The notes beneath the pieces were generated by a model. The model worked only from the letters and a program-made list of their open reading frames with translations. It made no database searches and was not told the DNA's origin. A DNA stretch of 64,000 bases from Fistularia commersonii (Eukaryota > Chordata > Actinopteri > Syngnathiformes > Fistulariidae). The stretch spans positions 8,945,501-9,009,500 of the forward strand of contig JBBMNZ010000034.1 in assembly GCA_037954325.1 (NCBI GenBank), written 5' to 3'. Positions 62,925 through 64,000 of this stretch are shown piece after piece (the first letter of the stretch is position 1; every line of letters starts with the position of its first letter). The position numbers were made by a program, and so were the translations under genes.

Positions 62925-63900
62925 TTATCTGGTCAAACTATCCTGCACTATAAATACTGTAAATTACATTAATTTTATAAATTCAGTGCATTCAATGATA
63001 TCAATTCAATGAATTAAGTGCATTATATTCTATTAACATCACATAAATGACATTAATTTAGTGTATTTTTTGCAGGCAGTGCAATGAAAAGAGCACTGAG
63101 AGGATGAGTGAAAGATGGAAAGAGGCAAATAAGGGTAAACTGCTGAAACTGAGGCTCCGGTCAAACTATCCTGCACTATAAATACTGTAAATTATATGAA
63201 GTTTATAAATCAAGTGCAATGAATTCTATTAACATTATATTAATTATATAAATCCAGTGTAAAATATTATATTCACATCATAAATTACATGAATTTAGAG
63301 CATTTTTTGCATGCAATAAAAAAATATGGTAAGAAAAATAAAACTCAATGGAAAAATACAGCCAGATTTGAAATCTATGCTGAAATTCAGGGTTAAAGAA
63401 AAATAATGATCATTTCTTAAAGATGAGTGATGGATGAAAAGAGCAGAATATGGAGGAAACCGCTGAAATTGATGATCTCATAAAATGATCGCAGACTATG
63501 AATCAAAGATATTGTAAATGATATGAATTTTATGTATTCAGTGCATTATATTATATTAATATTATATCAAACATATCAATTTAATGCATTATCTTATATT
63601 AACATCATATAAATGACATGAATTTAGTGCATTTTTGCACGCAATGAAAAATATGATAAATTGATCAATTATAAATACTTCAAGAAGATGAGAGATGGAT
63701 GGAAAGATACAGAGTTAAACTGCTGAAACTGATGTTCTGATAAAGCTATCAAAGATCAAATCAAAGATACTGTAAATTATATAAATTATTTCAATTCAGC
63801 GCAGTACATTCTGTTAATATTACATTATTTATATCAATTAAGAGTGAATGAATTACTTCAGTGCATTTCTTTATGCACATGCAATGCAAGAACATGGTGG
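62925..63900. repeat. Decayed long-period tandem repeat, AT-rich
   Basis: A phrase built from CACTATAAATACTGTAAATT, an AATTTTATAAATTCAGTGCATT-like block and a TTTTGCATGCAAT-like block recurs near 62930, 63165, 63485 and 63740, with spacing of about 235-320 bp and shorter internal repeats of the ATTAACATCATATAAATGAC motif. No coding sequence. Confidence 0.75.
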
Positions 63901-64000
63901 GCAAACAGGAAACCAAACAGAAAAATACAGCCAGATTTGAAATATTCTGTGAGATAAAAGGGTGAACGATATAAGAACTGTTGCGAGAACGTGTAGAAGA

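Overview
This is vertebrate nuclear DNA and almost certainly from a ray-finned (teleost) fish. It holds four split or single-exon genes with GT-AG introns, about 85% non-coding DNA, many short simple repeats, and interspersed repeats typical of teleosts: RTE-like LINEs, hAT and mariner MITEs, a Tigger, a SINE tail, and LINE 3' tails ending in simple repeats. I cannot name the species. The gene set (PABPC1L, RBM39, SLC12A5) corresponds to genes on human chromosome 20q.

Layout. (1) 178-1226, plus strand: the last five exons of a cytoplasmic poly(A)-binding protein, probably pabpc1l, running in from the left edge. (2) 2548-8198, minus strand: complete rbm39 in 14 coding exons (500 aa), tail to tail with pabpc1l, with a candidate poison exon in its first coding intron. 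(3) 10868-12292, minus strand: an Rh-family ammonia channel (Rhcg-like, 474 aa) in one uninterrupted exon. (4) 12.8-17.1 kb: simple repeats, a LINE fragment and probable slc12a5 3' UTR. (5) 17163-57426, minus strand: complete slc12a5 (KCC2, the neuronal K-Cl cotransporter) in 25 coding exons totalling 3321 nt (1106 aa). Its first intron is 21.4 kb and holds most of the transposons. (6) 57.4-64 kb: slc12a5 upstream region with a GC-rich minisatellite, then transposon fragments, microsatellites and a decayed long-period tandem repeat.

The genes are functionally unrelated: mRNA poly(A)-tail binding, splicing regulation, ammonia transport and chloride extrusion. All coding joins were worked out by eye from splice sites, reading phase and recognition of the protein families. 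The slc12a5 and rbm39 reading frames close exactly over all exons, which is strong internal support. The points most worth a second look are two introns in slc12a5 with U12-type (minor spliceosome) signals, two GC-AG introns in the pabpc1l fragment, the rbm39 poison exon, the intronless Rh gene, an internally deleted LINE with an 18-bp target-site duplication, a mariner MITE whose empty site survives elsewhere in the window, and an inverted pair of composite repeats around 40-46 kb.
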